Shown: positions 35,876 through 45,546, numbered from the stretch's first letter. The stretch is 64,000 nucleotides of DNA from Paraburkholderia sp. BCC1885 (GCF_900996235.1 NZ_CAAJGM010000033.1:1-64000), one strand, 5' to 3'. A program made the numbers and translations. Notes: generated by a model not told the origin, from the sequence alone.

Positions 35876-36793
35876 ATGCTCGCGCTCTTATGTTCCGGCC
35901 AAGGCAGGCAAAGCGCCGGCATGTTCAATCTTTTCGCTGACTCGCCCGAGGCCGAACCAGTATTCGCTGAGGCGAACGATGTGTTCGGCAGCGATATACG
36001 TGATGTTGTCAGGAATGCGAACAACACCGCGTTACATCAGAACCGGACGAGTCAGTTGCTCAACGTCACGCGTGCGCTGGTGGCACACCAGTGCATCGCT
36101 TCGGCACTTCCACCGAACCTGATCGTTGCGGGCTATAGCGTTGGCGAGATGGCTGCGTGGGGGATCGCTGGTGTATGGTCGATCGCCGACACGCTGCGCC
36201 TGACCGCAACGCGCGCGGAACTCATGAGCAACGCGAGCGGCAGCGACGACGCGCTTGGCTTCGTGCGCGGCCTTGACTACAATACGGTGTCCGGGATGGC
36301 GACGCAAAAAGGTTGTGCAATCGCGATCATCAATCCTGGGAATCTGTTTATCGTCGGTGGAGCGCGTGGGATGCTCGCTCGTCTGTGCGACGACGCGTTG
36401 CGTGCGGGTGCGAAGCATAGCGGTCTGCTCGCCGTACATGTCGCGTCTCATACGCCGCGGTTAGATGCGGCGGTTGGACCTTTCGAACGGGCTCTGCGCG
36501 CGATTGAAGCGAAGAAGATCACGGCCAGTTGCAAGTTGCTTGGCGCGGCATGTGCAGAAAGGATCTTTCGGCCCGCAGAGGCTATTCAAGGCCTGGCAGC
36601 GCAGTTGGCCCGCCCTATCGACTGGAACACCGTCTTGGTCGCATTGGTCGAGCAGGGTGTGGACAGAATACTCGAGTTAGGACCTGGCAGTGCGCTTGCG
36701 GACATGGTGCGGGGCGAGTACCCGACCGTCAGCGTTCGCGCGCTGGATGACTTTTGTTCAATCGAAGGCGCTAAAGCATGGCTTGGAAACTGA
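35876..36793 (+). CDS. mdcH: Malonyl-CoA:ACP transacylase of malonate decarboxylase
   Basis: A 305-residue acyltransferase of the FabD fold. It primes the carrier with malonyl from malonyl-CoA before the acetyl cycle can run. The opening ALLCSGQGRQSAGMF and the nucleophile motif VAGYSVGEMAAWG (Ser near residue 87) are clear, as are HVASHTPRLDAAV (catalytic His region near 192) and the terminal RILELGPGSALADMV. It is last of the mdc genes here. No mdcL/mdcM or mdcF transporter gene and no mdcR follow. Confidence 0.92.
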   Translation: MLALLCSGQGRQSAGMFNLFADSPEAEPVFAEANDVFGSDIRDVVRNANNTALHQNRTSQLLNVTRALVAHQCIASALPPNLIVAGYSVGEMAAWGIAGVWSIADTLRLTATRAELMSNASGSDDALGFVRGLDYNTVSGMATQKGCAIAIINPGNLFIVGGARGMLARLCDDALRAGAKHSGLLAVHVASHTPRLDAAVGPFERALRAIEAKKITASCKLLGAACAERIFRPAEAIQGLAAQLARPIDWNTVLVALVEQGVDRILELGPGSALADMVRGEYPTVSVRALDDFCSIEGAKAWLGN

Positions 36794-37306
36794 GGGGTCG
36801 CGTGACGCAAGGTTGTCACTGCGATCTTCGAGTCCGGATAGCGAGGTCAATGGACGAACGTCTGCCTTGGCCAACGATGCCACGCACGTCATCAGCGGTC
36901 GAATGGCCGTTGACGGAGTGAAGCAGTCGGACGAGGATTTGTCGCAGTAAGGATCGCGGGGCTAACGGGATCAATATGTGAAGTATTGCTTATATCGCGA
37001 GCTCGTAGAATTGATCAGCAGCGGACGGAGAGTCTGTCGGAATTGTCGAGAGACGGCCCATCAGCCGCTCCAACACATCCCAGGCGTTGTCCAGCGCAGC
37101 CCTACCCTCGCCCATCACTTCACCAATCAAAAAACAAAACAGCGCCAAGTCGGCGTAGCAGGTCTCCTCACAAACTGATGCGCTGGAATTTTTGACAAAC
37201 GATCCCTCTCCGGCGAGTAACGGTCTGCGCTTCTCGAAATGAGCGCGCATGCCTGCCGCCCGGTTGCAAAACTCCGGCTCGAACAGGTAACTCTTTGATT
37301 TTTCTT
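36794..37306. other. 513-base gap between the mdc operon and the tRNA-like gene
   Basis: No certain gene. Apart from the small minus-strand ORF at 36990-37250 the stretch is featureless; I found no copy of the tRNA 3' end, no integrase and no terminator with a T-run after mdcH. Confidence 0.45.
36990..37250 (-). CDS. Unrecognised small protein, uncertain
   Basis: An 86-codon frame starting at the ATG at 37250, just downstream of the tRNA-like gene on the same strand. The C-terminal two thirds look protein-like, with an amphipathic helix (ALDNAWDVLERLMGRLSTI) and a hydrophobic run (YADLALFCFLIGEVMG), but I do not recognise a family and the ribosome binding site is weak. The same frame stays open back through the tRNA to 37412, which cannot be coding. 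Confidence 0.3.
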   Translation of the reverse strand: MRAHFEKRRPLLAGEGSFVKNSSASVCEETCYADLALFCFLIGEVMGEGRAALDNAWDVLERLMGRLSTIPTDSPSAADQFYELAI

Positions 37307-37394
37307 TGGTGGGCCGGGTCGGATTCGAACCGACGGTGTCCTTTCGGAGGCGGATTATGAGTCCGCTGCCTGCAACCAGCACGGCGTCCGGCCC
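37307..37394 (-). tRNA. Class II tRNA-like gene with CAU anticodon (identity unclear)
   Basis: An 88-base cloverleaf with encoded CCA can be drawn by eye. Acceptor stem 37388-37394/37311-37317 has seven pairs, D-stem GCC/GGC three pairs, anticodon stem GCGGA/TCCGC five and T-stem GTCGG/CCGAC five with loop TTCGAAT. The anticodon loop CTCATAA gives CAU. The variable region of 15 bases holds a short stem (TCC-GAAA-GGA), a class II feature typical of Leu, Ser and Tyr tRNAs, not of Met or Ile2. Discriminator base A is what LeuRS prefers. Position 8 is A instead of the near-universal U. It lies just past the rpoD terminators. Confidence 0.75.
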
Positions 37395-37422
37395 TGAGAT
37401 GATTTGAACCAACAGAAACCAA

Positions 37423-37452
37423 CAAAAAGACCCGGTCTAAATACAGGCCGGG
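37423..37452 (-). terminator. Second intrinsic terminator downstream of rpoD
   Basis: On the minus strand CCCGG...CCGGG arms (37448-37452 with 37431-37435), extended inward by three more pairs including one G-T, close a six-base loop and are followed by TCTTTTTG. It lies between the stronger rpoD terminator and the tRNA-like gene. Confidence 0.7.
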
Positions 37453-37483
37453 CCTATTCGCTGATTGGCCGACATACTACACG

Positions 37484-37535
37484 AAAAAGGGGCTTTCGTG
37501 ACCGCTTTGCATCAGCAAAACGACCCGAAAGCCCC
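37484..37535 (-). terminator. Intrinsic terminator of rpoD
   Basis: A ten-base perfect stem GGGGCTTTCG/CGAAAGCCCC (37489-37498 and 37526-37535) is followed on the minus strand by TTTTT (37488-37484). It sits 31 bases after the rpoD stop codon. Confidence 0.85.
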
Positions 37536-37566
37536 GTGTCCGCAATAGCAGCCGGACGTCCTTCGA

Positions 37567-39960
37567 TCAATTGCCTTCGAGGAACGATTTCAGCTTGTCA
37601 GAACGGCTCGGGTGACGCAGCTTGCGCAGCGCCTTCGCCTCGATCTGACGAATCCGCTCACGCGTCACGTCGAACTGCTTGCCGACTTCTTCGAGCGTGT
37701 GATCGGTGCTCATCTCGATACCGAAGCGCATGCGCAGCACCTTCGCTTCGCGCGGCGTCAGCGAGTCGAGCACGTCTTTCACGACATCGCGCATGCTGGC
37801 GTGCAACGCCGCGTCAGCAGGCGCCACCGTGTTGGTGTCTTCGATGAAGTCGCCCAAATGCGAATCGTCATCGTCACCGATCGGCGTTTCCATCGAGATC
37901 GGCTCTTTCGCGATCTTCATGATCTTGCGGATCTTGTCTTCCGGCATCTCCATCTTTTCCGCCAGCGTCGCCGGATCCGGCTCGAGACCGGTTTCCTGCA
38001 GAATCTGACGCGAGATGCGGTTCATCTTGTTGATCGTTTCGATCATGTGAACCGGAATCCGGATCGTGCGCGCCTGGTCCGCAATCGAACGCGTGATGGC
38101 CTGACGGATCCACCACGTGGCATACGTGGAGAACTTGTAGCCACGCCGATATTCGAACTTGTCCACCGCCTTCATCAGGCCGATGTTGCCTTCCTGGATC
38201 AGATCCAGGAATTGCAGACCACGGTTCGTATATTTCTTCGCAATCGAGATCACAAGACGCAGGTTGGCCTCGGTCATTTCACGCTTGGCCTGACGCGCCT
38301 TCAGTTCGCCCGCCGCCATCTGACGGTTGGTTTCCTTCAGGTCCTTCAACGGCAGAACAACGCGTGCCTGCAGATCCAGCAGGCGTTGCTGCTGCTCGCG
38401 GATAGCGGGGATATTCCGCGTGAGGATCGCGCTATAGGCGTGCCCTTCCGTGACGATCTTGTCGGCCCATTCGAGATCCGTCTCGCTGCCCGGGAAACGC
38501 GCGATAAACTCCGCACGCGGCATGCCGCACTTGTCGACCACCGTATGCAGAATCTGACGCTCGACCTGGCGCACTTCGTCCACCTGAGCCCGCAGCGTGT
38601 CGCACAGACGCTCGACGGTTCGCGCGGTGAAGCGAATGGTCATCAGCTCGTTCTGGATCGTTTCCTGCGCCTTCAGGTACGACTTCGACTTGTAGCCTTC
38701 CTTCTCGAACGCGCGGCGCATCTTGTCGAACCATTCGCTGATCATGGCGAACTTCTCGAGCGAGGCGCGCTTGAGCGCTTCCATCTGCGCGGCGTTGGCA
38801 GTGGCTTGCGCGGCGCCGTCGTCGTCTTCCTCGTCGTCGCCCTCTTCCTCTTCGACTTCCTCGTCTTCGCTTTCGATCGCTTCCGCTTCCTGCGCGGAGA
38901 AGCCGTCAGCGTCTTCCGCGTTGGCGTCGATCAGGCCGTCGACCAGTTCGTCGATACGGATTTCTTCGTTGGCGACGCGCTCGGCCATCGCCAGGATGTC
39001 GGCGATGGTAGTCGGGCAGGCGGAGATGGCCATCACCATGTGCTTCAGGCCGTCTTCGATGCGCTTCGCAATTTCGATTTCGCCTTCGCGCGTCAGCAGC
39101 TCGACCGTACCCATTTCACGCATGTACATGCGGACCGGGTCGGTGGTGCGGCCGAATTCGGAATCGACGGTGGACAGCGCGACTTCGGCTTCCTCTTCGA
39201 CTTCGTCATCCGACGAAGCCGCCGGCGCGTTGTCGTTCAGCAGCAGCGTTTCGGCATCGGGCGCCTGCTCGTAGACGGCCACGCCCATGTCGTTGAACGT
39301 GCTGATGATGCCTTCGATCGCCTCGGTCTCGGTGAAGTTGTCCGGGAGGTGGTCGTTGATTTCAGCGTAGGTCAGGAAGCCGCGCTCCTTGCCGAGCTTG
39401 ATCAGCGCGCGCAGTTTCGAGCGGCGCTCTTCGAGCTCTTCGACGGTGCCCGGCTGGCTGGACGCGAACGCGTCTTTCAGCAGCGCTTTTTCCTTCGCGC
39501 GGCGGTCGCGTGCCTTGGCCTTTTCGCCTTTGCCCGGAGCTGCAGTAGTTTCCTCGCTCGGGGTTGCGTCGTCATCGACGGATACTTCGTTCAGCTTTTT
39601 CGTCATGGAGTTCGCCGTACCGGCTGTAGTCTCGACTCGCGGCTGCTGGACGACAGCCGGTAGAACCGTGGATACTGAAGACTCGCGCGCTACCGCATCG
39701 TCCTGGGCGGCAACCGCTTCCCTTGCGCTTCTGGCACTCGGCTGCTTCGTAACCGGCTTGGCGGCTTTCACCGTACTCACCGACGCCGCTTTCGCAGCGG
39801 AAGAAGTCGAGGATTTCTTCCTGACAACAGGTGTCACGCTCTCGGCGGCCTCGGCAGACCCTCTTTTCGCGGCAGAACTGGGCCTGGCTCCGGTGACCTT
39901 CGTGGTCGGCTCGTCCGAGCCTGTGCCTGCCGCTTTCTTCCCGCCTGTAGTCTTTGCCAT
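37567..39960 (-). CDS. rpoD: RNA polymerase primary sigma factor (sigma-70)
   Basis: A 797-residue housekeeping sigma factor. An N-terminal extension of about 140 residues rich in Ala, Lys, Ser and Thr precedes region 1.1, and an acidic stretch ([20 protein letters not shown]) lies in the non-conserved region. Region 2 is clear ([20 protein letters not shown], then [14 protein letters not shown]), as are region 3 and region 4.2 ([20 protein letters not shown]), which reads the -35 box. It directs most transcription. It ends the rpsU-yqeY-dnaG-rpoD cluster and has an extra TATAAT just upstream. Confidence 0.97.
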   Translation of the reverse strand: MAKTTGGKKAAGTGSDEPTTKVTGARPSSAAKRGSAEAAESVTPVVRKKSSTSSAAKAASVSTVKAAKPVTKQPSARSAREAVAAQDDAVARESSVSTVLPAVVQQPRVETTAGTANSMTKKLNEVSVDDDATPSEETTAAPGKGEKAKARDRRAKEKALLKDAFASSQPGTVEELEERRSKLRALIKLGKERGFLTYAEINDHLPDNFTETEAIEGIISTFNDMGVAVYEQAPDAETLLLNDNAPAASSDDEVEEEAEVALSTVDSEFGRTTDPVRMYMREMGTVELLTREGEIEIAKRIEDGLKHMVMAISACPTTIADILAMAERVANEEIRIDELVDGLIDANAEDADGFSAQEAEAIESEDEEVEEEEGDDEEDDDGAAQATANAAQMEALKRASLEKFAMISEWFDKMRRAFEKEGYKSKSYLKAQETIQNELMTIRFTARTVERLCDTLRAQVDEVRQVERQILHTVVDKCGMPRAEFIARFPGSETDLEWADKIVTEGHAYSAILTRNIPAIREQQQRLLDLQARVVLPLKDLKETNRQMAAGELKARQAKREMTEANLRLVISIAKKYTNRGLQFLDLIQEGNIGLMKAVDKFEYRRGYKFSTYATWWIRQAITRSIADQARTIRIPVHMIETINKMNRISRQILQETGLEPDPATLAEKMEMPEDKIRKIMKIAKEPISMETPIGDDDDSHLGDFIEDTNTVAPADAALHASMRDVVKDVLDSLTPREAKVLRMRFGIEMSTDHTLEEVGKQFDVTRERIRQIEAKALRKLRHPSRSDKLKSFLEGN

Positions 39961-40012
39961 TGCAATCGCCTTTCGCCTTTTGCCTGGAAAATCAAACCGC
40001 TGAAAACCTTTT

Positions 40013-40018
40013 ATTATA
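40013..40018 (-). promoter_or_regulatory. Candidate -10 element of an internal rpoD promoter
   Basis: TATAAT on the minus strand lies in the 81-base gap between dnaG and rpoD, 53 bases before the rpoD start, inside AT-rich DNA unlike its surroundings. No good -35 box is seen at the right distance, so the promoter may depend on other contacts. It would allow rpoD expression apart from the upstream genes, as in E. coli. Confidence 0.45.
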
Positions 40019-40041
40019 ACTTAGGTCCGCCCTACCCCTGC

Positions 40042-41907
40042 TTACAGCCCGAGCTGACGCTTCATGTCAGCGCGTTTCTGATTCAACTCCGTCAATTCCG
40101 CAAATTCCTCCGCGGTATGTCTGGATTGCCGCGAAAGCTGTTCGAGCCGCTCACAATAAGCGTCGTAACGCATCTTCAGGATTGCCGCTTTCAATTCCTC
40201 GCCGACAATCCGCTCCTGCTCGCGCCGTTCCTCTATGACGGCCGCATCCGCCGGGTCCTTCAGCAACAAATCCCGAACGTTTTCATCATAGTCCAGAATT
40301 TTGCGAAAGATTTCCTCGAAAGTCGGGGCATTGGCCCCATTTCGCAGGAGATCCGACAGCAGTTGGAACTCCGCGGCGTCGCCCAGCGCGCGGGCGTGCG
40401 TCGTGACTTCCTCGAAAAGCTCGCCGTGCCGTGTAATGGTCAGTAACGCCTGCTCGGCGTCTTCGTCCAGCACCGCCACGGTCCGGGGGTGCATCACCAG
40501 ATTGCGCAGCGTCTTTTCCTCGATTCCGGTCACGCTGCGCCGATCCTTGCGGGCCGGCGCCTGCCGCGCGGCGGCGGCGATGCGGGAATCCACTTCGCAC
40601 AACGCCGCTACCTCGTCGAACGGCACGTCGAGCCGATCGGCGAACATATGCATGATCTGCGCGCGTAGCGCGTTAGCCGGCAGCGCCTGCAGCAAGGGTT
40701 TGGCGTCGAACAGCGCGCGTGCCCGGCCTTCCGGCTGGTCCAGCTCCTTGCCGGCCAGCACTTCATTCAGCATGAACTGCGACAGCGGCATGGCCCGCTC
40801 GACCTGCCCGGCAAACGCTTCGGTGCCGAATTCCCGCACGTAGCTGTCCGGATCGTGCTCGGACGGCAGGAACAGGAAGCGGATGGTCCGGTTATCCGCC
40901 GCGTGCGGCAGACAGGCGTCCAGCGCCCGGCGCGCCGCCCGGCGGCCCGCCGAGTCGCCGTCGAAGCTGAAAATGACCGTATCGGTCTGACGCATCAGCT
41001 TCTGCACGTGGACCGGCGTACAGGCCGTGCCCAATGTCGCCACGGCGTTCTGAAACCCTAATTGAGCCAGCGCCACCACGTCCATATACCCTTCGACCAC
41101 CAGGACGTAATGCTGTTCACGAATCGCCAAACGCGCCTCGAACAGCCCGTATAACTCGCTGCCCTTGTTAAATAGAGGCGTTTCCGGCGAATTCAAATAC
41201 TTGGGTTCGCCGCCGTCCAGAACCCGGCCACCGAAGCCGATCACCTGCCCTTTGACATTGCGGATCGGGAACATGATCCGCTCGCGAAAACGGTCGTAGC
41301 GGCGGTTCTGACCCTGAGCGTCGGCCTTTTCGCTGACGATCACGAGTCCCGAGTCCACTAGCGCCTCATCCCGATAATTGGGAAACGCAGCCTCGAGATT
41401 CTGCCAACCGTCCGGCGCGTAGCCGATACCGAAATGGGCCGCAATCGGCCCCGTCAGGCCACGTTTTTTCAGGTACTGGATGGCATTGGGCGCGCCGCGC
41501 AACTGCTTGCGATAAAAGTCGCACGCGGTCTGCATCACGTCCGACAGCGCGGTGGTGACCGCCTTGGACACCGCCGGCGCATAGCCGCCGCCTCCGCCGC
41601 CCTGAGTCGGCGAGGGCTCCTGCGGCACCGTCAAGCCGACCGATTGCGCGAGATCGTTGACCGCCTCAGGAAACGTCAGCCCGGCGTGTTCCATCAGGAA
41701 ACCGATCGCCGTGCCATGCGCGCCGCAACCGAAGCAATGATAAAACTGCTTAGTCGGACTAACGGTAAATGAAGGGCTCTTTTCGTTATGAAACGGACAG
41801 AGCCCCATAAAGTTGGCGCCGCCCTTTTTCAGTTGCACATACTTGCCGACCACGTCGACGATATCGACGCGGTTCAACAGATCCTGCAGGAACGAATGCG
41901 GAATCAC
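40042..41907 (-). CDS. dnaG: DNA primase
   Basis: A 621-residue primase that makes RNA primers at replication forks. The N-terminal zinc-binding domain has GLCPFHNEKSPSFTVSP and FHCFGCGAHG-type text (CHC2, residues 38-65). The RNA polymerase core starts near residue 130, with the Toprim motif VVEGYMDVVALAQLG near residue 268. The C-terminal helical region that binds DnaB helicase covers the last ~150 residues. It follows yqeY by 81 bases in the macromolecular synthesis cluster. The start with MIPHSFLQDLLNRVDIV is typical. Confidence 0.96.
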   Translation of the reverse strand: MIPHSFLQDLLNRVDIVDVVGKYVQLKKGGANFMGLCPFHNEKSPSFTVSPTKQFYHCFGCGAHGTAIGFLMEHAGLTFPEAVNDLAQSVGLTVPQEPSPTQGGGGGGYAPAVSKAVTTALSDVMQTACDFYRKQLRGAPNAIQYLKKRGLTGPIAAHFGIGYAPDGWQNLEAAFPNYRDEALVDSGLVIVSEKADAQGQNRRYDRFRERIMFPIRNVKGQVIGFGGRVLDGGEPKYLNSPETPLFNKGSELYGLFEARLAIREQHYVLVVEGYMDVVALAQLGFQNAVATLGTACTPVHVQKLMRQTDTVIFSFDGDSAGRRAARRALDACLPHAADNRTIRFLFLPSEHDPDSYVREFGTEAFAGQVERAMPLSQFMLNEVLAGKELDQPEGRARALFDAKPLLQALPANALRAQIMHMFADRLDVPFDEVAALCEVDSRIAAAARQAPARKDRRSVTGIEEKTLRNLVMHPRTVAVLDEDAEQALLTITRHGELFEEVTTHARALGDAAEFQLLSDLLRNGANAPTFEEIFRKILDYDENVRDLLLKDPADAAVIEERREQERIVGEELKAAILKMRYDAYCERLEQLSRQSRHTAEEFAELTELNQKRADMKRQLGL

Positions 41908-41988
41908 AGTGGGGGCGCGACCTTTAATGCATGAAGGCTGCGCGGCCGGTCCATTCAGGCACAGGCCGCGCCGGCCGGAAACAGCGGA

Positions 41989-42435
41989 TTACTTCGCGAG
42001 GGCAGCCTTGACCAGCCCGGACACGGCGGTCATGTCGGCACGGCCCGCGAGCTTCGGCTTGAGCACGCCCATTACCTTGCCCATGTCCTGCGGGCCGGCG
42101 GCGCCCGTTTGGGCGACCGCGGCCTGCACTTCGGCGGCGATTTCCGCCTCGGACAGCTGCTCCGGCATGTACGCGGAGAGGATGGTCAGCTCGGCGCTTT
42201 CCTTCGCGACCAGATCCGTGCGGCCAGCGGCTTCGAACTGGCTGATGGAGTCTTTGCGCTGCTTGATCATCTTGTCGATGACGGCGGTGATGGCGGCGTC
42301 ATCGAGGACGATGCGCTCGTCGACTTCACGCTGCTTGATCGCGGCGAGCAGCAGGCGGATGGTGCCGAGGCGCTCGGTTTCGCGGGCCCGCATGGCGGCC
42401 TTCATATCGTCGTTGATCCGATCCTTGAGACTCAT
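41989..42435 (-). CDS. GatB/YqeY domain protein
   Basis: A 148-residue all-helical protein of the YqeY family, equal to the tRNA-binding tail domain of GatB (SLKDRINDDMKAAMRARETE at the start, GPQDMGKVMGVLKPKLAGRA near residue 118). Its role is not established; it is commonly found between rpsU and dnaG, as here. Usual length, clear start. Confidence 0.92.
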   Translation of the reverse strand: MSLKDRINDDMKAAMRARETERLGTIRLLLAAIKQREVDERIVLDDAAITAVIDKMIKQRKDSISQFEAAGRTDLVAKESAELTILSAYMPEQLSEAEIAAEVQAAVAQTGAAGPQDMGKVMGVLKPKLAGRADMTAVSGLVKAALAK

Positions 42436-42493
42436 TACTCACCTGAATGCGTTGGAATGTAAAAAGGTCTGGCCATGCCGGGTGCATCAACAC

Positions 42494-42528
42494 AAAAACC
42501 CGCTTGGGACTGCTTCCTCAAGCGGGTT
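42494..42528 (-). terminator. Intrinsic terminator after rpsU
   Basis: AACCCGCTT/AAGCGGGTT (42497-42505 and 42520-42528) form a nine-base stem with a 14-base loop, followed on the minus strand by a short T-run (TTTTTG). It lies between rpsU and yqeY, so it probably attenuates rpsU transcripts and makes S21 more abundant than the downstream products, as known for this operon in E. coli. Confidence 0.75.
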
Positions 42529-42671
42529 GGCGCGCGGGTTTGCACAAATGCGCAGAGTGGATGCGGCGTGACCAGGTGGCCCTCACGGCCAGGTTGTCCG
42601 CACGGGGGCAGCCATCTTTGCCGCCACCGGTTGCGTGCCGACGCTCCGTAGGAACCGCAGCGACGTCAGAA

Positions 42672-42884
42672 TCAATAAAACTTCTTGGGCAGCATCTGGC
42701 TGCGCAGCCGCTTGAAGTGGCGCTTCACCGCCGATGCCTTCTTGCGTTTGCGCTCAGCCGTGGGCTTTTCGTAAAACTCGCGCGCTCGCAGTTCGGTCAA
42801 CAAACCGTTCTTCTCGATCGTGCGTTTGAAGCGGCGCATGGCGACTTCAAACGGCTCGTTTTCTTTTACGCGGATGATCGTCAT
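42672..42884 (-). CDS. rpsU: Ribosomal protein bS21
   Basis: A 70-residue basic protein of the small subunit, with the conserved start [20 protein letters not shown] and the Arg/Lys-rich C-terminus. It helps base-pairing of mRNA with the 16S 3' end. It is the first gene of the macromolecular synthesis cluster, with an extended -10 promoter about 35 bases upstream and a terminator downstream. Confidence 0.97.
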   Translation of the reverse strand: MTIIRVKENEPFEVAMRRFKRTIEKNGLLTELRAREFYEKPTAERKRKKASAVKRHFKRLRSQMLPKKFY

Positions 42885-42916
42885 TTTTCAATAACGGAAC
42901 TTCGTAAAGGTTGAGA

Positions 42917-42925
42917 ATTATAGCA
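42917..42925 (-). promoter_or_regulatory. Extended -10 promoter of rpsU
   Basis: TGCTATAAT on the minus strand is a perfect extended -10 (TGn plus TATAAT) 33 bases before the rpsU start. The -35 region at 17-18 bases is poor, which extended -10 promoters tolerate. Confidence 0.65.
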
Positions 42926-43046
42926 GAGCTTTCTCATAAAGCGACGCGCGCGTCAAGCCCCCTAGGGCCGGTTCATGCCGGTGCGCGCCTTCGCCTTATT
43001 AGCGCGCCTTATTAGCGCGACTCTTCAGCGCGTTTCGCCGGTCTCT

Positions 43047-44261
43047 TCAGGCGCGGGCGTACTCCGCGGCCGCCTGGCCTGCCGCCACGCCCGAGGCCCA
43101 CGCCCACTGGAAGTTGTAACCGCCCAGCCAGCCGGTGACATCGACCGCCTCGCCGATGAAATACAGCCCCGGCACGCGCGCGCTCATCATCGTCGACGAC
43201 GACAACTCTCGCGTATCGACGCCGCCGCGCGTCACCTCGGCCTTGCGGTAGCCTTCGGTGCCGTTGGGGGTGAGGGTCCAGCGCGACAGCGCCTCACCGA
43301 TGCGCCGCAGCGTTTTGTCCGGCAAATCGGCGATGCGCGCCTCGGCCGGAATCTGATGAGTTTCCAGCCAGACATGGGCGAGCCGCGTGGGCACCCATTC
43401 CGCCAGCAGGTTGGCGATTTGCCGTTTGGTGGTGGTTTTCGCCTCCAGCAGCGCGGCGGTGGCGTCCTGCTGCGGCAGCAGGTTGACGTGGATCGGCTCG
43501 CCGGGCTGCCAGTAGCTGGAAATCTGCAACACGCCCGGCCCGGACAGTCCGCGATGCGTGAGCAGCAGATCTTCGACGAACTCGGCGCCGGTCTTCTTGT
43601 TGCCGGTGGCGAGTTCGACCTCGAGCGACACGCCGGAAAGCGCCGCGAACGGCTCCCAATCTGCCGCGGCGAAGGTCAGCGGGACCAGAGCCGGGCGCGT
43701 GTCGATCAGCTTGTGGCCGAACTGTTTGGCGAGCCGGTAGCCGAAGTCCGTGGCGCCGATCTTCGGGATCGACAGGCCACCGGTCGCCACCACCAGCGCA
43801 CGGGCACGGATCGGACCGGCGTGCGTGTCGAGCGTGAAGCCCTCGGCTGCATCCTGCCGCACCTGTTCCACCGCGAGCGGCCGGCGCCACGCGATGCCGC
43901 CGACGTCGCATTCGCTTTTCAGGACGTCGATGATCGCGTCGCTCGACTGGTCGCAGAACAACTGTCCTTTGTGCTTCTCGTGCCATGTCACGTGATGGCG
44001 CTTGAGTAGCGCCATGAAGTCACGCGGGGTATAGCGCGCCAGCGCCGAGCGGCAGAAATGCGGATTCGCCGACAGATAATTTGCCGGTCCCGCATAGAGA
44101 TTCGTGAAATTGCAGCGTCCGCCGCCGGAAATGCGGATTTTCTCCGCGAGGCGCGGCGCGTGGTCGATCAGCACGACGCGCCGCCCGAGTTGCCCGGCAA
44201 CCGCCGCGCACATCATGCCGGCCGCGCCCGCGCCGATGACCGCGATATCGTAGGATTCCAT
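43047..44261 (-). CDS. NAD(P)/FAD-dependent oxidoreductase, HI0933/BaiN family
   Basis: A flavoprotein of about 404 residues with an N-terminal dinucleotide motif ([20 protein letters not shown]) and the family text [17 protein letters not shown] near residue 48. A second conserved part is [19 protein letters not shown] near residue 155, and the C-terminus has [20 protein letters not shown], which closes the FAD site. The physiological reaction of this widespread family is unknown in most bacteria. Two close starts exist (44270, 44261); neither has a clear ribosome binding site. It is divergent from tsaD. Confidence 0.88.
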   Translation of the reverse strand: MESYDIAVIGAGAAGMMCAAVAGQLGRRVVLIDHAPRLAEKIRISGGGRCNFTNLYAGPANYLSANPHFCRSALARYTPRDFMALLKRHHVTWHEKHKGQLFCDQSSDAIIDVLKSECDVGGIAWRRPLAVEQVRQDAAEGFTLDTHAGPIRARALVVATGGLSIPKIGATDFGYRLAKQFGHKLIDTRPALVPLTFAAADWEPFAALSGVSLEVELATGNKKTGAEFVEDLLLTHRGLSGPGVLQISSYWQPGEPIHVNLLPQQDATAALLEAKTTTKRQIANLLAEWVPTRLAHVWLETHQIPAEARIADLPDKTLRRIGEALSRWTLTPNGTEGYRKAEVTRGGVDTRELSSSTMMSARVPGLYFIGEAVDVTGWLGGYNFQWAWASGVAAGQAAAEYARA

Positions 44262-44418
44262 GGCGCGCATTGTACCCGCGGCCCCTCCCCCGCACTGCTA
44301 TACTTTGAAGCTTGCCTTTTCACTTTTCCGGGCGCCTGAACATGCGCGCAAGCCTCCAGCAGGCTTAGCCAGACAAGCCGTTCCGCCGCATATTGCCGCG
44401 CCCTTTGGCCCTCGAATC

Positions 44419-45447
44419 ATGCTCGTTCTCGGCATCGAAAGCTCCTGCGACGAAACCGGTCTCGCGCTCTACGACACGGAGCGCGGCCTGCTCGCGCACG
44501 CGCTGCATTCGCAGATCGCGATGCACCGGGAATACGGCGGCGTCGTGCCGGAACTGGCGTCGCGCGACCACATCCGGCGCGCGCTGCCGCTGCTCGAAGA
44601 AGTGCTGGAGCGTGCCGGCACGGCCCGCGGCGAGATCGACGCCATTGCCTACACGCAGGGGCCGGGACTGGCGGGCGCGCTGCTCGTCGGCGCCAGCATT
44701 GCCAACGCGCTCGCCATGGCGTGGGATAAGCCCACCATCGGCATTCATCATCTTGAAGGGCACTTGCTGTCGCCGCTGCTGGTGGATGAGCCGCCGCCGT
44801 TTCCGTTCGTCGCGCTGCTCGTCTCCGGTGGCCACACGCAGTTGATGCGCGTGACCGACGTGGGCGTCTACGAGACGCTCGGCGAAACGCTCGACGACGC
44901 CGCCGGCGAAGCCTTCGACAAAACCGCGAAACTGCTCGGCCTCGGTTATCCGGGCGGTCCCGAAGTCTCGCGGATGGCGGAATTCGGCACGCCGGGCGCC
45001 GTAGTTCTGCCGCGCCCCATGCTGCATTCCGGCGACCTCGATTTCAGCTTCAGCGGCCTGAAAACCGCCGTCCTGACACACGTGAAAAAGCTCGGCGGCG
45101 CGAATATCTGCGAACAGGCCAAAGCCGATCTGGCGCGCGGCTTCGTCGATGCGGCGGTGGACGTTCTGGCGGCGAAGTCATTGGCCGCGCTCAAGAGAAC
45201 CGGCCTCAAGCGGCTGGTGGTGGCGGGCGGCGTGGGCGCCAACCGGCAGTTGCGCGAGGCGCTCTCCGCCGCCGCGAAGAAGCGCGGCTTCGCCGTGCAT
45301 TACCCGGACCTCGCTCTGTGCACCGACAACGGCGCGATGATCGCGCTCGCCGGCGCGCTGCGCCTGCAGCGCTGGCCGGAACAAGCGGGCAAAGACTATG
45401 CATTCACGGTCAAACCGCGCTGGGATCTGACTTCGCTTGGGCGGTAA
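44419..45447 (+). CDS. tsaD: tRNA N6-adenosine threonylcarbamoyltransferase
   Basis: A 342-residue ASKHA-fold enzyme that, with TsaB and TsaE, adds the threonylcarbamoyl group to A37 of tRNAs reading ANN codons. Seen are [16 protein letters not shown] at the start, the metal-binding HHLEGH near residue 110, LVSGGHTQL near 135 and [15 protein letters not shown] near 270. The ATG at 44419 gives the family N-terminus; the frame extending upstream to 44260 overlaps the divergent gene. It is followed by a hairpin terminator. Confidence 0.95.
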   Translation: MLVLGIESSCDETGLALYDTERGLLAHALHSQIAMHREYGGVVPELASRDHIRRALPLLEEVLERAGTARGEIDAIAYTQGPGLAGALLVGASIANALAMAWDKPTIGIHHLEGHLLSPLLVDEPPPFPFVALLVSGGHTQLMRVTDVGVYETLGETLDDAAGEAFDKTAKLLGLGYPGGPEVSRMAEFGTPGAVVLPRPMLHSGDLDFSFSGLKTAVLTHVKKLGGANICEQAKADLARGFVDAAVDVLAAKSLAALKRTGLKRLVVAGGVGANRQLREALSAAAKKRGFAVHYPDLALCTDNGAMIALAGALRLQRWPEQAGKDYAFTVKPRWDLTSLGR

Positions 45448-45546
45448 GCGGGCTGCTGCACGAGACGGGCGCAGGCCCGGCAGCGCCAAAGCTAAAGGCG
45501 CGGGCAGCGGCCTCGCCCGCTGCAAAAAGACCTGCTGCAAATCAGA

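Noticed and set aside
36990..37412. A 140-codon frame across the tRNA-like gene
   Set aside because: Its N-terminal third is read through the tRNA cloverleaf, so only the part after 37250 could be coding.
37612..39663. A 683-codon plus-strand open frame opposite rpoD
   Set aside because: It is the antisense shadow of a GC-rich gene with strong codon bias; rich in Arg, His, Leu, Phe with no domain, while rpoD is certain.
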